The position numbers and the translations under genes are program-made. DNA of 64,000 bases from Salvia splendens (Eukaryota; Streptophyta; Magnoliopsida; Lamiales; Lamiaceae): positions 17,436,293 through 17,500,292 of the forward strand of contig NC_056047.1 of the NCBI RefSeq assembly GCF_004379255.2, given 5' to 3'. Numbering within the stretch: position 1 is the first letter of the stretch; each line of letters begins with the position of its first letter. This document shows, in pieces, positions 12,487 through 24,807 of this stretch. The notes below the pieces were generated by a model that was given only the letters and a program-made list of their open reading frames with translations, was not told where the DNA came from and made no database searches.

Positions 12487-14678
12487 TGTTGGGGATAATG
12501 CTGGAATTACAAGAGATAAACAATACTGGGCGTAATACAACCCAAGAAGGAAGGAAGAACTAAAACTGAAAATTATAATGAAATCGAAACTGTAAAAGCG
12601 TAAAAGCGTTTAGCCGAGTCGAGGAGTCTTCTTTTCGCAAGACGAGATACGCCCCGGTAGTGCTCTCGGTTTGGCGTGTCGTCCCCAAAGATAAAATGGC
12701 TACGTCTCTGATGAAGCAGCACTGGATGGAGGAGAGGGCAGAGCTTCGGAAAGAAAGACTATGCAGAGAGTATGATGCTTGTGAGTATGTTGTTCTGATT
12801 GTGCTCTATTCCTAATGCAAGGAATGACTAGCCTATTTATAGGCTTGGTCCACTGCAGGGGTTAACCCAGCCTTGATGGCTGTCATCATGGCTCATTAAG
12901 GCGGGGCTGTAACCGCCGGCCGTTACGAGTTTGAAAGCTGGAGTGGTCGACTTTGAATCTAGACGTTGTACACGCCCTAGTTCAACCGTCACATGTGGAC
13001 TTCGACTTGATCAAGACGCTGATCAAGCCATCGCTCAAGGCGCAGCAGGTCAAGTTGATCGGGCTACTGAAGCCATCGCTCAAGGCGCAGCAGGCCGAGT
13101 TGATCAAACTGCTGATCAAGGCACAGCATGTCAAGTTGATCAGGCTGCTGCCCAAAACTTAGGTTGTCCAAAACATTAAGTTTGGATCCAGGGACAAGCC
13201 CAAGAACCAAGCCCAAAGACCACCCAAAGACCAAGATCCAAGTCCAAGACCAAGACCAAGGGCACGGGCACGGGCTCGGCTAGGCGCGTGTGCGGGCGTG
13301 TGGGCTCTTTCACCCATCTTTGTCCACGATAATTACTAAGTATAATAAGTCACTTAATAAATACACATTTAAAGATGTGTCTCATCTCCTATGTGGGATA
13401 ATTAACACTAGTTAATTACTCCCTACACTTTCAACTCCTAGCTTTATCAAAAGCTACAATGTGACCAATTTTAATCCACTATTTCTTACTCACCGGGAAT
13501 CGGATTTAAGAAAGTGAATATACTACGGTCATCTACGTGGAACGTCGATCGATGCTATATCATTTAATTCTCCAAAATTAAATGTCTCGTCATATTTATT
13601 ATTTGTCAAACTTCATTGACTGGACATCTTAAAACAAGATTCCAACAATCCCCCACATGAGTGGAAATAGCCAAATGCATATGCATGCAGACACAAGCTC
13701 AACCCTCACGAGGTATATAAGCATAAGGATAGGTAGTTGTTGGCTTTGAACCCTCCATAGTCGACACCATCGGATACACATGCGGCTTAGTAGCGCGATG
13801 CTTTGAACTAATCCCCCACGGCGTGCACCGAGATAATGGTGTTAACGCTTAAACACTCCAACCTCATCCGTTCTCATGTTTTGTGTCCTTTGCGGCCTTG
13901 GACACCACTTTGGATTCATAAGTGTGTTATTTGAAGCGGCATCACTTCACACTTATATAGGTGATTCCTAATCGAGTATCTTGTCCTACTCGGTCTCCTT
14001 GAGAACTCAATTTCCTCGAGATCCTTAGGAGTCATTAAAAGTCATAGACTTAGCCTCACCACTAGGCAAGTTTTCCAACACTCTATTGCTCTCTAGGGAA
14101 TAGATATAGTTGAGTGTTTCTCATGAACTCTCATAGCTTAGTTGTCCCTTTGAACCAAGTTCTTGGGATCTCCAGTCATCATGGTTGGGTTACCACTATG
14201 ATACTTCTTTAGTTTGTGGATTTCAAACTCATTCCCTCTAGCAACTTAGGTGGTCCAAAACATTAAGTCTGGATCCAGGGACAAGCCCAAGATCCAAAGA
14301 CCAAGGGCAATGGCTCGGCTCGGCGCGCGTGTGGGCTATTTCACCCATCTTAGTCCACGATAATTACTAAGTGTAATAAGTCACTTAATAAATACACATT
14401 TAAAGATGTGTCTCATCTCCTATGTGAGATAATTAACACTAGTTAATTACTCCCTACACTTTCAACTCCTAGCTTTATCAAAAGCTACAATGTGACCAAC
14501 TTTAATCCACTATTTCTTACTCACCGGGAATCGGATTTAAGCAAGTGAATATACTACGGTCATCTACGCGGAACGTAGATCGACGCTATATCATTTAATT
14601 CTCTAAAATTAAATGTCTCATCACATTTATTATTGGTCAAACTTCATTGACCGGACATCTTAAAACAAGATTCCAGCA
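12487..14678 (-). mobile_element. Internally deleted LTR retroelement inserted in an exon
   Basis: The 5-bp duplication GTTAG flanks it at 12482-12486 and 14679-14683. On the minus strand the order is: start of the 5' LTR (14678 to about 14247, truncated), 599 bases of internal sequence (14246-13648), purine tract (TGTGGGGGAT), then the complete 3' LTR (13647-12487, 1161 bp, TG...CA). The deletion removed the rest of the 5' LTR and all coding regions. The LTR has a TATAAATAG box near 12835 (reverse) and an internal minisatellite at about 13000-13150. The same family gives the solo LTR at 18564-19673. Confidence 0.85.
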
Positions 14679-15280
14679 GTTAGATATGTATCGGGAGTTG
14701 CAACAACTTTATTAGGATCGGGGAGGTTTGTGTGTTGCTACTCAGCTATAATTGAAGAGAACAATTTTGAGCTTTTCATACAAGATTATTTTTATGTTAG
14801 AATTCACCTGATTTGTTATTGTTGATTGGTGGAATTCTGCTGTGTGAGTACTTGCAGTATTCAGAACAGCAAAAGTGGATCCAGTATATCAATTCTCAAA
14901 GCCTATAACGGTATAACCAGCAATATCAGTGGTAACAAATTTAAGTCATTCTTTGGCTGGGATCTCGATCTTCTCTGAATGCTACTAGATTCATATATTT
15001 GTTGCAGTCCCACATGAATAAAGATCATGCAGCTGAGACAAAGCTGATAGTCCAGCACTCTACCTCTGTTCCGGTAATACTGCGTACTGGTGTTGCTTTA
15101 TGGCTATGCTGCTTCTGCATTTGATAGTTCTGAAGTTGTTGGTGCAACTGTATTATGCATGTGTTATGATTTATTAGGATTCATTAAGGTTTAATTATCT
15201 TTAGAGTTGTTTCTCCCTGAATTACGAACTGGTCTGCGAACTTCGGTGGTGACATGTCCTAATGAATGCCATCAACACAT

Positions 15281-18073
15281 GTCACGACCGCCCTTTAGGG
15301 TTAATAAAAGTGGGCGATTGTGATTAAAATGACTTAATGAACAGACATAAAAGACTAGGGTTTCAATAAAAGTCTGACCAAGAATTTAAGTTTAATAAAT
15401 AAAAAGACTAAAGGTTTAGCATTTATTCAAAAGATAATAAGTTTTCAAACATCCCAACAAACAGTTTCATAGTTAAATAAGAATAAGTAAAGAAATTATC
15501 ACAGCGGAAACATCCAAGAGAAGAGTGAAGTCATGTGTGAAGACACAACGACACTCGGAGTTTCAAAATAGCAATATTATTTTATTAATTCTGCTCAACA
15601 CCACCAACCGCTCGTCGCCGCTCAACTTGCACATAGAGAAAACACATGCAGGGCTGAATACTTATGAAAATACTCAGTGGCTCATGTCGAAAATATTTTC
15701 AAATAAGAGTATATGTTATCATGCCATACGTAAGTAACCATCGGGGTTTTACTTTAGAAAGGCCTGAGGCACCCAAAATATTTTCCATTGATCAAAATAG
15801 CAACTGCGCAGTCATTTTCCCATAGACGTCAACCATATCTGCCAATACATGACAAGGAATGCGGCCGCAAACCAGGTCACTAGATCGGCCAGCCCGTACG
15901 CTAGCACACGATCTACCATAGGTGTACACTAATCCTCGTAGGGTTTGCGGCCCTACGAGGACCCGAATTCGATTTATATAACAGTGGCAAAAAGCCACAT
16001 CAGATAGGCGAGTTAAAACAAATCACGGCATGATAATCATAGAAATTTTCATCAATAAAGCATTTAGGACATCGTCCTTATTTAAAAGAGAGCCCACCTC
16101 GACCGTTTCGATTTCAAGTATCGTTTTCCCTTTGATATCACGCTTCGCGCACGAATTTTCACCTTTAGATAAGGTATTACCAATTAGTCACAAACATTGA
16201 CTTAATATTATGCATGTCCCCGACGGTTCCCTTTTCCCCATCAACATATGGAAATCGCATCATAGCATACAACTTTGATTAACACATCACTTCATCATAG
16301 AGTGGTTCTTTAATCCATATATAAATCATGTATATCACTTATAACATAACAATACAGTTATTTTTGTAAAGATAGAAATCCGGCGGCACTGCGCAACCAT
16401 TTTATAAAAATCATTAAAAATTCACCCGACTCCCGTTGGGGCTAAACCTTTACCACAATACAGTAGACTCATCAAATAACTTCCAGTTTAAATTTCATAT
16501 CAAAATACCCCTTTTTGGTTGGTCAGATAGAAAACGTAACCTACTGGTCGAGGAAATATTTTCTAAAAGAATTGCGCAGTCAACTTCAAAAATTCGCCAC
16601 AAATTCATCTTTTATCCAGAAGGGTTGAAATTCACACACAACACAGAAGACATCATGAAGTGTACTCAAGAAAAAGAATCGATCGAAACGGAGTTCATTT
16701 GGTCGGTCAAATACGTGTCGGAACCTACTGTCCGAACTCACAGTTTTTTTTCATGCTTTTAAATCCGAATTAGGGTTTTATCCCTATTCATTCAAACACA
16801 ATCTTCTCATGCTTTGAACACACAAACATGCTTAAAAGAGTCATCACCCTCATGCTTTCATAACATCACACATCATTCACCAAAGATTCATTTAAATTCA
16901 TCATACAATTACGTTCAAGAAGCATACACGCATACAAACACAAATTCCCACCGATTAAACCCTTAGATTTGAATTTCCTACACTCTCTACATGCATGAGG
17001 GAGTCAAGGAATGTTTAGATGGAGAGGAATGAAGAATAGAGGTTTGATTGTACCTTTCTTGAACGAAACAATCGGTAGAAACGAATATAACTCTTGATTC
17101 TTCAACAAACTCTTGGCTAATCGAAAGGATCTTGAGTAGAGTAGAAGAACAAGTGTGGGAGGAGTGGGGAAGAGAGAATGGGCGTGTGAGAGAGGGAGTA
17201 GGCGTGTGAAATTGTGGGGGCTAGGGTTAGTGTTTGGTTTAATCTCTTATTTATAGAGTTAGGAATAAAATATCCCACAATTAAATAAAGATTTGGGGAA
17301 GATATGAGGGAGTGGGAATTGGCGTGAATTTGGTGGAGAGATTTTGAAATCTTGGCTATTTAATTAGCCAATGATTTTATTTGGTATTTCACGGAGTAGA
17401 ATAAAATATTACGGAGCATAATAAAATAATAATTCTCTCAATAAAAAAATAGGGAAGTGGCGTGAATAATGCTTCTTCCACAAGGAAATAAATTTCAAAT
17501 CTTTAATTGAACAAGATAAGGCAATATTTGCTAGGATATTTGAATTTATTCATGGGAGGGAATAAATAGGGGATCAATTAGCATAATGAATAATTCATCC
17601 TCTCCACAATTAGGAGATTTTCGAAATCTCCATGGGGCAAGCATGGGGGGTCGACTTTCCTCATGAAGAAAATAAAGAATAATTGGCTTTGGATTTAATT
17701 TGGATAATTATCCCAAACAAATAATTAAATCCAAGGAAATTAGAATCACTCTCCAATAAATAGGAGTGGTCGAAAATTTCAAATAAAATGGGCAAGGTAA
17801 TTATTGATGATCCTATTTAATCTCACTCACCCTTAGAAAAAAATAATTCACCACAATATATTTCACCCCGCATCAATTATTCAAATAGCCACGTCACAAT
17901 TCAACACGATTGACTATTCCACCCACATCTCAACTCCAAAACAAAATTAGGTCACATAGAAATCAAGCAATTAATTCACTCATCATTTAATTTGCATACT
18001 TCACGGCGTTAAAAGCATTAAATTCAAAAATTTCATGGTTCGAAAATTAGGGTTCAGAAAGTGGGGCGTTACG
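15281..18073 (-). mobile_element. 2.8-kb insert, probable solo LTR of a large LTR element
   Basis: The insert lies in an intron of the HugZ-like pseudogene and is bounded by ACACAT on both sides (15275-15280 and 18074-18079). Its termini are roughly inverse to each other (GTCACGACCGCC at the left, GGGGCGTTACG at the right). Read on minus it begins CGTAACGCCCC, has a CTATAAATAAG TATA box near 17255 and a leader without long open frames, which fits an LTR. Canonical TG/CA ends can be drawn at 15280/18076, but then the flanks do not match, so the exact ends are uncertain. No integrase or RT is present. Confidence 0.6.
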
Positions 18074-18563
18074 ACACATATTTGAGATCCTGAGAGTTTG
18101 CAACTTAGAAACCAGTCCATTTTTCAGGTGGAATTCGCGGACATGTTGGACATAGACAGTCTGGGTTTTAACGTGAAGGTTGTATTTGGTCAATAAATTG
18201 TTCTCTATACCTTTTCGCTTTTACTCTGGAAGTTATCTTCATTATTCATAGTAGAGTTTGTGAATGTACTATCTTTCCTTTGTAGGCTGTCAAGGCAACA
18301 TTTTCAAGCTCCGGATTCCTTTTATTACAAGACGTGCTACATATTTCACTTAGTTGCTTACTAGTACTATTACATTGGGATTCAGTGATAATTTTGATAT
18401 GATGAGTAAATTTGGAAGCTGACGTTTATCTCAAATTTCAGTTATTATGAATATAATTGTGTATTAATGTTTTGGACTAGGGATGTGAAGACACTGATAG
18501 TAGAAATGCTTCAAGCTGCCAGAAGTCTGACTCACCCCCCACCCTGCCTCTTGATCGCTGCAT

Positions 18564-19673
18564 TGTTGGAATCTTGATTTTAAGATGTCTGGTCAATGAA
18601 GTTTTTGATCAATAATAAATGTGACGAGACATTTAATTTTGGAGAATTAAATGATATAGCGTCGATCTACGTTCCGCGTAGATGACCGTAGTATACTCAC
18701 TTTCTCAAATCCGATTCCCGGTGAGCAAGAAATAGTGGATTAAAGTTGGTCACATTGTAGCTTTTGATAAAGCTATGAGTTGAAAGTGTATGGAGTAATT
18801 AACTAGTGTTAATTATCCCACATAGGAGATGAGACACATCTTTAAATGTGTATTTATTAAGTGACTAATTACACTTAGTAATTATCGTGGACTAAGATGG
18901 GTGAAAGAGCCCACACGCGCGCACACGCACGTCGATCCGAGCCGCACCCGCGCCCTTGGTCTTGGTCTTTGGGCTTGGTTCTTAGGCTTGTCCCTGGATC
19001 CAGACTTAATGTTTTTGACCACCTCAGTTTCGGGCATCAGCCTGATCAACTCGACATGCTGCGCCTTGATCAGCAGCCTGATCAACTCGGCCTGCTGCGC
19101 CTTGAGCGATGGCTTGATCAGTGTCTTGATCAATTCACGAAGTCCACATGTGACGGTTGAATTAGGCATGTACAGCGTCTAGATTCAACGTCGACCACTC
19201 CAGCTTTCAAACTCGTAACGGTCGGCGGTTACAGGCCTGCCATGATGAGCCATGATGACAGCCATCAAGGCTGAGTTGACCCCCGCAGTGGACCAAGCCT
19301 ATAAATAGGCTAGTCATTCCTTGCATTAAAAAAAAGAATAACATTCACATACTCACAAGCATCATACTCTCTCTGCATTGTCTTTCTTCCCGAAGCTCTG
19401 TCCTCTCCTCTTCCAGTTCGCCGGAGCTTTGTTGATTGCGGTGCTGCTTCACCAGAGACGTAGCCGTTTTATCTTTGGGGACGACACGCCAAACCGAGAG
19501 CACTACCGGGGCGTATCTCTTCTTGCGGAAAGAGGCCTCCTCGACTCGGCTAAGTTTTATTTCCAGTTTACAGTTTCGATTTCATTGTAATTTTCAGTTT
19601 TTAGTTCTTCCTTCTTGGGTTGTATTACGCCCGATATTGTGTATCTCTTGTAATTCCAGTCAATCCACCACCA
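18564..19673 (+). mobile_element. Solo LTR, same family as 12487-14678, opposite orientation
   Basis: 1110 bases run from TGTTGGAATCTTG to ACCACCA, flanked by TGCAT at 18559-18563 and 19674-19678. It matches the minus-strand LTR at 12487-13647 along its length. It carries CCTATAAATAGGC near 19297 and a U3 minisatellite (about 19030-19140). It lies 33 bases after the stop of the HugZ-like pseudogene. Open frames inside it are repeat artefacts. Confidence 0.9.
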
Positions 19674-20194
19674 TGCATGCCATACCATCTTTTTCAAGTA
19701 AATTAGCAAAATGAATAAGATGTTTAATCATGTGCTGAATTGAAATTGGAAAAACATACACAATCATTGGATTTAGGAGGCCTGTTAGTGTTTGGTGCAT
19801 GTACATTAGTTGTTTTCTTGATTTGTATGGTTAAACTGACATAGCTAAACTAGAAAAGGTTAAAAATAATTAGATCACATTAATTATCCTAGTTGAAAGC
19901 GTGAAATTAACGTATAAGTAAGCTGAAATTGAATAATTATAATTATATTGACCACTTCAATTTTGGCTGGTATGAGGCAAAGGAATCGAATCGGCGACAC
20001 ATGTATGACAGTTCCTATTTTTCTCACTCCTTTAACAAATTCAAGGGCGGAGCAAAGCAACGGCCACCACTCAGTCACTCACTACCCCCAATGGATATAT
20101 ATAACCTAAACATGCTCGCATTCTCTTATTAGCAAAAAAAAATAAAAAAATAAAAAAAGTAGTAGTAGTAGTAGTATTAACAAGAATAATCAAG

Positions 20195-20378
20195 ATGGCG
20201 ATGAAGATGAAAAGGTTGTTGTGTTGGCAGCTGTGGTGGTGGCGGCATTGTCCGTCCAATACACGGCAGCGGCTGGTGGGGCGTTGACGGAGGCAATGGC
20301 TCCGGGACCCTCGGCCGCTACCCCTTTGGAATGCTTTTGTGATCAAAATTCATGTTTCATAGCATTATTAGTGATTTA
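20195..20378 (+). pseudogene. Possible arabinogalactan-peptide gene with a frameshift
   Basis: A TATA-like ATATATATAA (about 20093) lies roughly 100 bases before an ATG at 20195. The frame starts MAMKMK, but the hydrophobic signal-like stretch VVVLAAVVVAALSVQYTAAA and the AMAPGPSAATP segment lie in another frame. One base missing from the AAAA run near 20211 would explain this. The pattern resembles small arabinogalactan peptides (signal, short Ala/Pro/Ser core), but the usual GPI-type C-terminus is not seen. It could be a chance open stretch. Confidence 0.3.
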
Positions 20379-21315
20379 GTAATTAGTTCGGGTGGATGAG
20401 GATTTTGCTCTTATGATCAAAATTCCGCTTTTTCTTTTCTCTATAAATCTTTATGTTTCACGTTTCAGATTAGTCACAACAAATGTGAATTCTCTCTATC
20501 CATCTCTTTCATAGTACCATATTTAAATATATGCAAATCCAATTGTCATTGCGGGTCATCGGCGCCTAATATCATGCAATTCTCCGGAATATGAATTTTT
20601 CTTCACCAACTTTGAAGTTGGGAAAAACTATGAACTTTATATGGGGTCACAGCTTCCCAAAAATGACGAATTTGATAAATTAAAAATGATTTAGAGCTTG
20701 TCTATACCATTTACTACTAATATTTTATTTATCCCTAATTACTTCACCACCGTTCTTGGTCTTGCCCATTAAATTGCGGAATATTTGTTTTGTATTCACT
20801 ATTCACTAGGAATCTAATATTGTCGTCGCTTGGTTTACGACTTAATCCATTTCTTCATATTTGTATTTTGATATTTAAAATTTCAAAATTAACCACAAAT
20901 TAAATTTCATTCTATTCTTTATATAAATACAAATAAAGTACTAATATTACAACCAAATTTTTTTTATTTTTAATGTAATTTATAAAATCAATAACAGTGT
21001 AAAAATATTTGAATCTGAACAAAAACAAAAAAAAAGTGCTAATTTACTAAATGGAGGTGATTGTTGATAAATATACTAATGCTAACGCAAGCTAACCATC
21101 AATAGCATAATATATCTAACTCCATTATATTACGGCAAATTAAAATTATTAAATATATCTTGTACAATCACAATAATAATAATAATAGTAATAGTAATAA
21201 TTAATAACTGTGGTTGATATACCGAATTTAGCACAAGAAACATTGATTGATAACGATGAACAAAGAGTGCACCGTTTATTTATCAAACATCGATTCATTC
21301 CCTTCACATTCCTGA
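20379..21315. other. AT-rich spacer
   Basis: No gene-like frame or repeat boundary is recognised. The right end is the 3' flank of the small membrane-protein gene on minus. Confidence 0.4.
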
Positions 21316-22029
21316 TCAAAGAGCTGCATCATAGTAGCCACCCACAGTGATCCGTGCTCTGCTTATCGAAACTCCACTCACCGCCGCAATCGCCCCTTTC
21401 ACCTTCATTATTCTCTGCAGCAACCGACGGAGTGATAAACAGTCTTCACCGCAGAAAAAAATTGCAAAAAATCAATTTAATCCGCACATCCTAACCTTGT
21501 CGTCGGTATAAATCCGGAAATGGAGCTTGTGATTGCGGTGTGGATGTTTGTTGCTGAAGACGATGATGCAGAAAGTTGCCGCCGCCGCCACTCCAAACGA
21601 GCAGATAGCCCCGATCCCGCTCAAGCCCCGCTTCCACGCGTTGGCGCCATCGTCCTTCTCGTCCTGGATCGCCATTTCCACATCGAATTTGCAAGGATCT
21701 TCCTTCGCTTCGAATCTGCTCGGCTTCGGCGATTCCACTTTCATGTCGACAAATTCAGGCTCCTTTATTTTTTTGAAGAAAACCTGCGAGATCGGGTCCT
21801 GATCGGGCTCGATACTGATCTGAATCGGCTGATCGCGATCAGGATCGTGGAGGAGGGGATGATTGGCAGTAGTTTCGACAAATTGAGGCGGCGGAGGGCA
21901 GATGAAGTAGTTCATGTGGAGAACCGCCGCGCCGGAAGGGTTGCGGGTGTAAATTTGCTTGTCGGCGTCGTGACTGATCTCGAGGTAGCCGTCGTCGGAG
22001 AGGAGCTCCCACTCATCTTCAACATCCAT
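21316..22029 (-). CDS. Plant-specific single-pass membrane protein (DUF6821-like), two exons
   Basis: Exons 22029-21496 and 21414-21316 join through GT-AG to 210 residues. The chosen start is the ATG giving MDVEDEWELLSDDGYLEI; the frame upstream has no ATG. One hydrophobic segment (IGAICSFGVAAAATFCIIVF, about residues 148-167) is followed by a basic stretch, and the second exon ends SRARITVGGYYDAAL. An acidic N-terminus with DEWELL-DDGYL and a C-terminal GGYYD motif is the pattern of a plant family of unknown function (DUF6821); I assign it from motif memory only. The N-terminal part is probably cytosolic. No lesion seen. Confidence 0.75.
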
Positions 22030-22060
22030 TAAATTCAACTGCGTAGAACAAAACAGAACA

Positions 22061-22085
22061 GAATTGAATTGAATTGAATTGAATT
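22061..22085. repeat. (GAATT)5 microsatellite in the 5' leader
   Basis: Five tandem GAATT units lie 32 bases upstream of the start codon of the minus-strand gene at 22029, so length changes would alter its 5' leader or core promoter. Confidence 0.9.
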
Positions 22086-22430
22086 GATTTGGATATAGTA
22101 GTTGAGTGCGGTGGGGGAATTCGATTTTGGATTGCTAATTGCTACTACGACTACGAGTGAGAGAGAGCTAATTCGTCTATTTGCAATTGGAGAGATGAAT
22201 CGTGGAATTTTCTATTTTTATTTTTCATATATTCTCCAAAATATTGGAGATGTAGATGTTGCATGGGACCCACCCCACCCCCAATTAACCTCCTGCTTAC
22301 TCTTCTCTAGATATTTCTTTATTTTCTTTCGAATATAATAATAATTTATTATTTGCCATAGGTTTGATGTGAAGGTCGTACATACATATCAATATATCAT
22401 CAATGCATTAATCATTTTAATTAAACTAAC

Positions 22431-22470
22431 TTCACCTTCACCTTCACCTTCACCTTCACCTTCACCTTCA
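22431..22470. repeat. (TTCACC)n hexanucleotide microsatellite
   Basis: Nearly seven perfect TTCACC units are followed by a degenerate copy to about 22479. It lies 400 bases upstream of the small membrane-protein gene. Confidence 0.92.
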
Positions 22471-22479
22471 CGCTTCACC

Positions 22480-24807
22480 TATTTTGCTACTCCTACTAGA
22501 GAGTAGTATAGTAACCAATAACAATTCCAACATGTATTACACGTACTAATCTCGTTCTAGAACATTTTATTGTTAAAAGTACACATGTTAAGTTAGTTAA
22601 ATTAATAATCCCTATATTTCAAAATAAATGTCATACTCCCCTTTTTAATTTATTCTATAAAAGATATTACATTTACTTTTTAAATTTTTTTTCTATTAGT
22701 ATTTTTCTATTATTTTCTCTCTTCCAACTTGATTCTTTTGATATGCAATTATGCATAAAATCCAATTTGGGATCTATCCATTCTCTTTCTTAACCGACAA
22801 TAGTTATGTTCCATGAAGAATATATTTTGTATTCTCCTATATGAGAATTCACATTTTCCAATTTGAGATATTTAATTTATGTTTTACTGATTGATAGTGT
22901 TTCGAAAATGTAATTGAATTTGACTGTAAAATAAGATAAATTTTCTTGTATTGAGGTAAGATTATGAGAAATTAATACTAACATTAATTGATTGGAATAG
23001 ATGGTTATTGAGAAAGAAAAAAAAAAGAGTATAGAAAATGAGGGGTTGCAAAGTGGCGGACGTGGTGCGATTAAATAGCGATGGACCACGCCACACCTAA
23101 CCACGCTCACCATGTTACGTGTACAACTACACTCTCCAAACTTTAATATTCATACATAAATGAATAAAAAATCGATCTACTTTTTATGATGGTATAGAAA
23201 AATAGTCTTCTCCAATATCTTTTTCTTTTTCTTTCTCTCGTAAATTGATTGTTATATATATACAATTAATCAATTACAAATATTTGTGTTGTATTTATTC
23301 CACGGAGTGGTCAAATAATAACTCACCTAAAAAAACTTATACCAATAACACTAAAATTTTCCACAATCCGTATCACAAGTTAATTTTGTCGAGAGTCACA
23401 ACATCACAGCCTAAATATATATACATATATTCGTCAAGAAAAAATAGTCTTATGAGTGGAGAGAGATAATAAAAGAACAACAAAGACAAGATTTTTTATT
23501 TTTTTTGTATATGAATAATTTTGGTGGACGAATAAAAATGAGAAAATAAATCTATTTTTTATGAATAAAGAAATATAGTAGTACATTTTTCTATGAACTA
23601 ACAAGTTATATAACTTGGATCATTGGTAGCTCAACTGGAATGCAGCCATATAGTTTAGGCAAAGAAACACAATTTATTGGCTGCCATTTTAAGAAGTTAA
23701 ATGTGTTTATTTATTTGATAGCTCATTAACTAAATAGAAGTGAGTAAAAATGGGCCAATGACTAAGTAACTAGAATATAACGGGCCACTAGTATAAAGTA
23801 GGAGCCCAATTATAAGGAGCCCAATCATTTTATGCGGAATTGATTATAGAAGCCCAACCATATTAGGGTTAATTATTATTTATTCATCGTTTCATGCTGG
23901 TATTAGTATTCAAATATTAAAATTTGCATTAATAATGTAAAAGGTTTAATTTGCATTTTCTTTGATATATTTTGTCATCTATTTTTAAATGTTGTTAACT
24001 CTTTATTTATGTTGAGTTAAAAAAACTTCCACTATTATTTCATGTTTGGTGAGTATAACTAGTTTCATCATTATTATATTTTGCTATAAAATATTTTATT
24101 ATTATTGTATATTGGTACAATAAGTTTAATTTTTATTCCATATTTTGTAGCTCATGTGTCTCTTGACTTTTCTACTTTATTTTATTTTCTCAAAATAAAC
24201 GTTTCAGTTGTAACGGAACTGAATGCGTATTGTATTAGTATTTATATAAACTTCAAGCTTTTTATAACAATAGAAATAAATAAAAAAAAATATTTAGTTC
24301 CGATAATGTAATTACCTCATATTACTCATACCATCTCATTCACGAAAATAATATTGTTTCATAAACCAAAAATTAGTAATCACAACTAAGTATATTATTC
24401 ACACAAAATGTTTTATACTTTAATTATTATTTAATGTTGATATTGGAATGAGAAAATATGTGAGATCAACAAACTACAATTAGAGTCTATTTAAGAAATG
24501 AAGAAATCAATTAGATCAATTATTGATAATTGAATCATAAATGGAGTAGATTATTTGCTTTCCTTATTAATGTTCTATAATTGAACTTTATATAAAGAGT
24601 TGGATATATTAGAATTGAACAAGAACAAGTATATCTTTACGACTATTCCAATCTTTTATTTTATGTATTTTATTTTCTATCAATTGGTACAAAAAGTTTG
24701 AAAGCATAAATAGTAGTACTAGTACTATACAAAAGGTTTTGTTCGCGTTACATTTTGTCAATTGTGTTTGAGACGTCAACTTTTGGTCTGCATGAATAAT
24801 ATACTAA
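22480..24807. other. AT-rich spacer
   Basis: No gene is recognised. Short open frames have no domain content. A partial Stowaway-like segment may lie near 22610-22690, but both ends were not found. Confidence 0.4.

Larger units (their letters stand above)
12112..18530 (+). pseudogene. HugZ-like FMN-binding / heme-oxygenase-like protein (PNPOx-like fold), decayed and split
   Basis: Exon remnants read in family order: KDPEDRTDL and HGDA (12112-12240), KEAIRSAYLARHPEAFW (12288-12361), VDFGDFQFLRIEPKVV (12437-12486) continuing as RYVSGVATTLLGSG (from 14684), KVDPVYQFSKPIT (about 14875-14910), SHMNKDHAAETKLIVQHST (15008-15071), DMLDIDSLGFNVK (18128-18170), GNIFKLRIPF (about 18285-18325) and DVKTLIVEMLQAARSL plus stop (about 18482-18530). 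These match the C-terminal two thirds of plant chloroplast HugZ homologues (Arabidopsis At3g03890 type). Small deletions break the first exon (before KDPEDRTDL) and the exon before KVDPV. No N-terminal exon was found. An LTR element sits inside an exon, so the locus is a pseudogene, although the 3' exons keep good splice sites. Confidence 0.8.

Noticed and set aside
12931..13179. Overlapping open frames of 69-82 codons on + (and similar ones at 18882-19182)
   Set aside because: They lie in the LTR minisatellite, occur on both strands and in several frames, and follow the repeat period. No independent protein evidence.
21520..22032. 170-codon open frame on +
   Set aside because: It is antisense to the first exon of the minus-strand membrane-protein gene, which has conserved ends, a splice junction and a membrane segment.
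23620..23670. tRNA-like string (TCATTGGTAGCTCAACTGG)
   Set aside because: It resembles a D-arm but no matching acceptor, anticodon or T-arm is present nearby.
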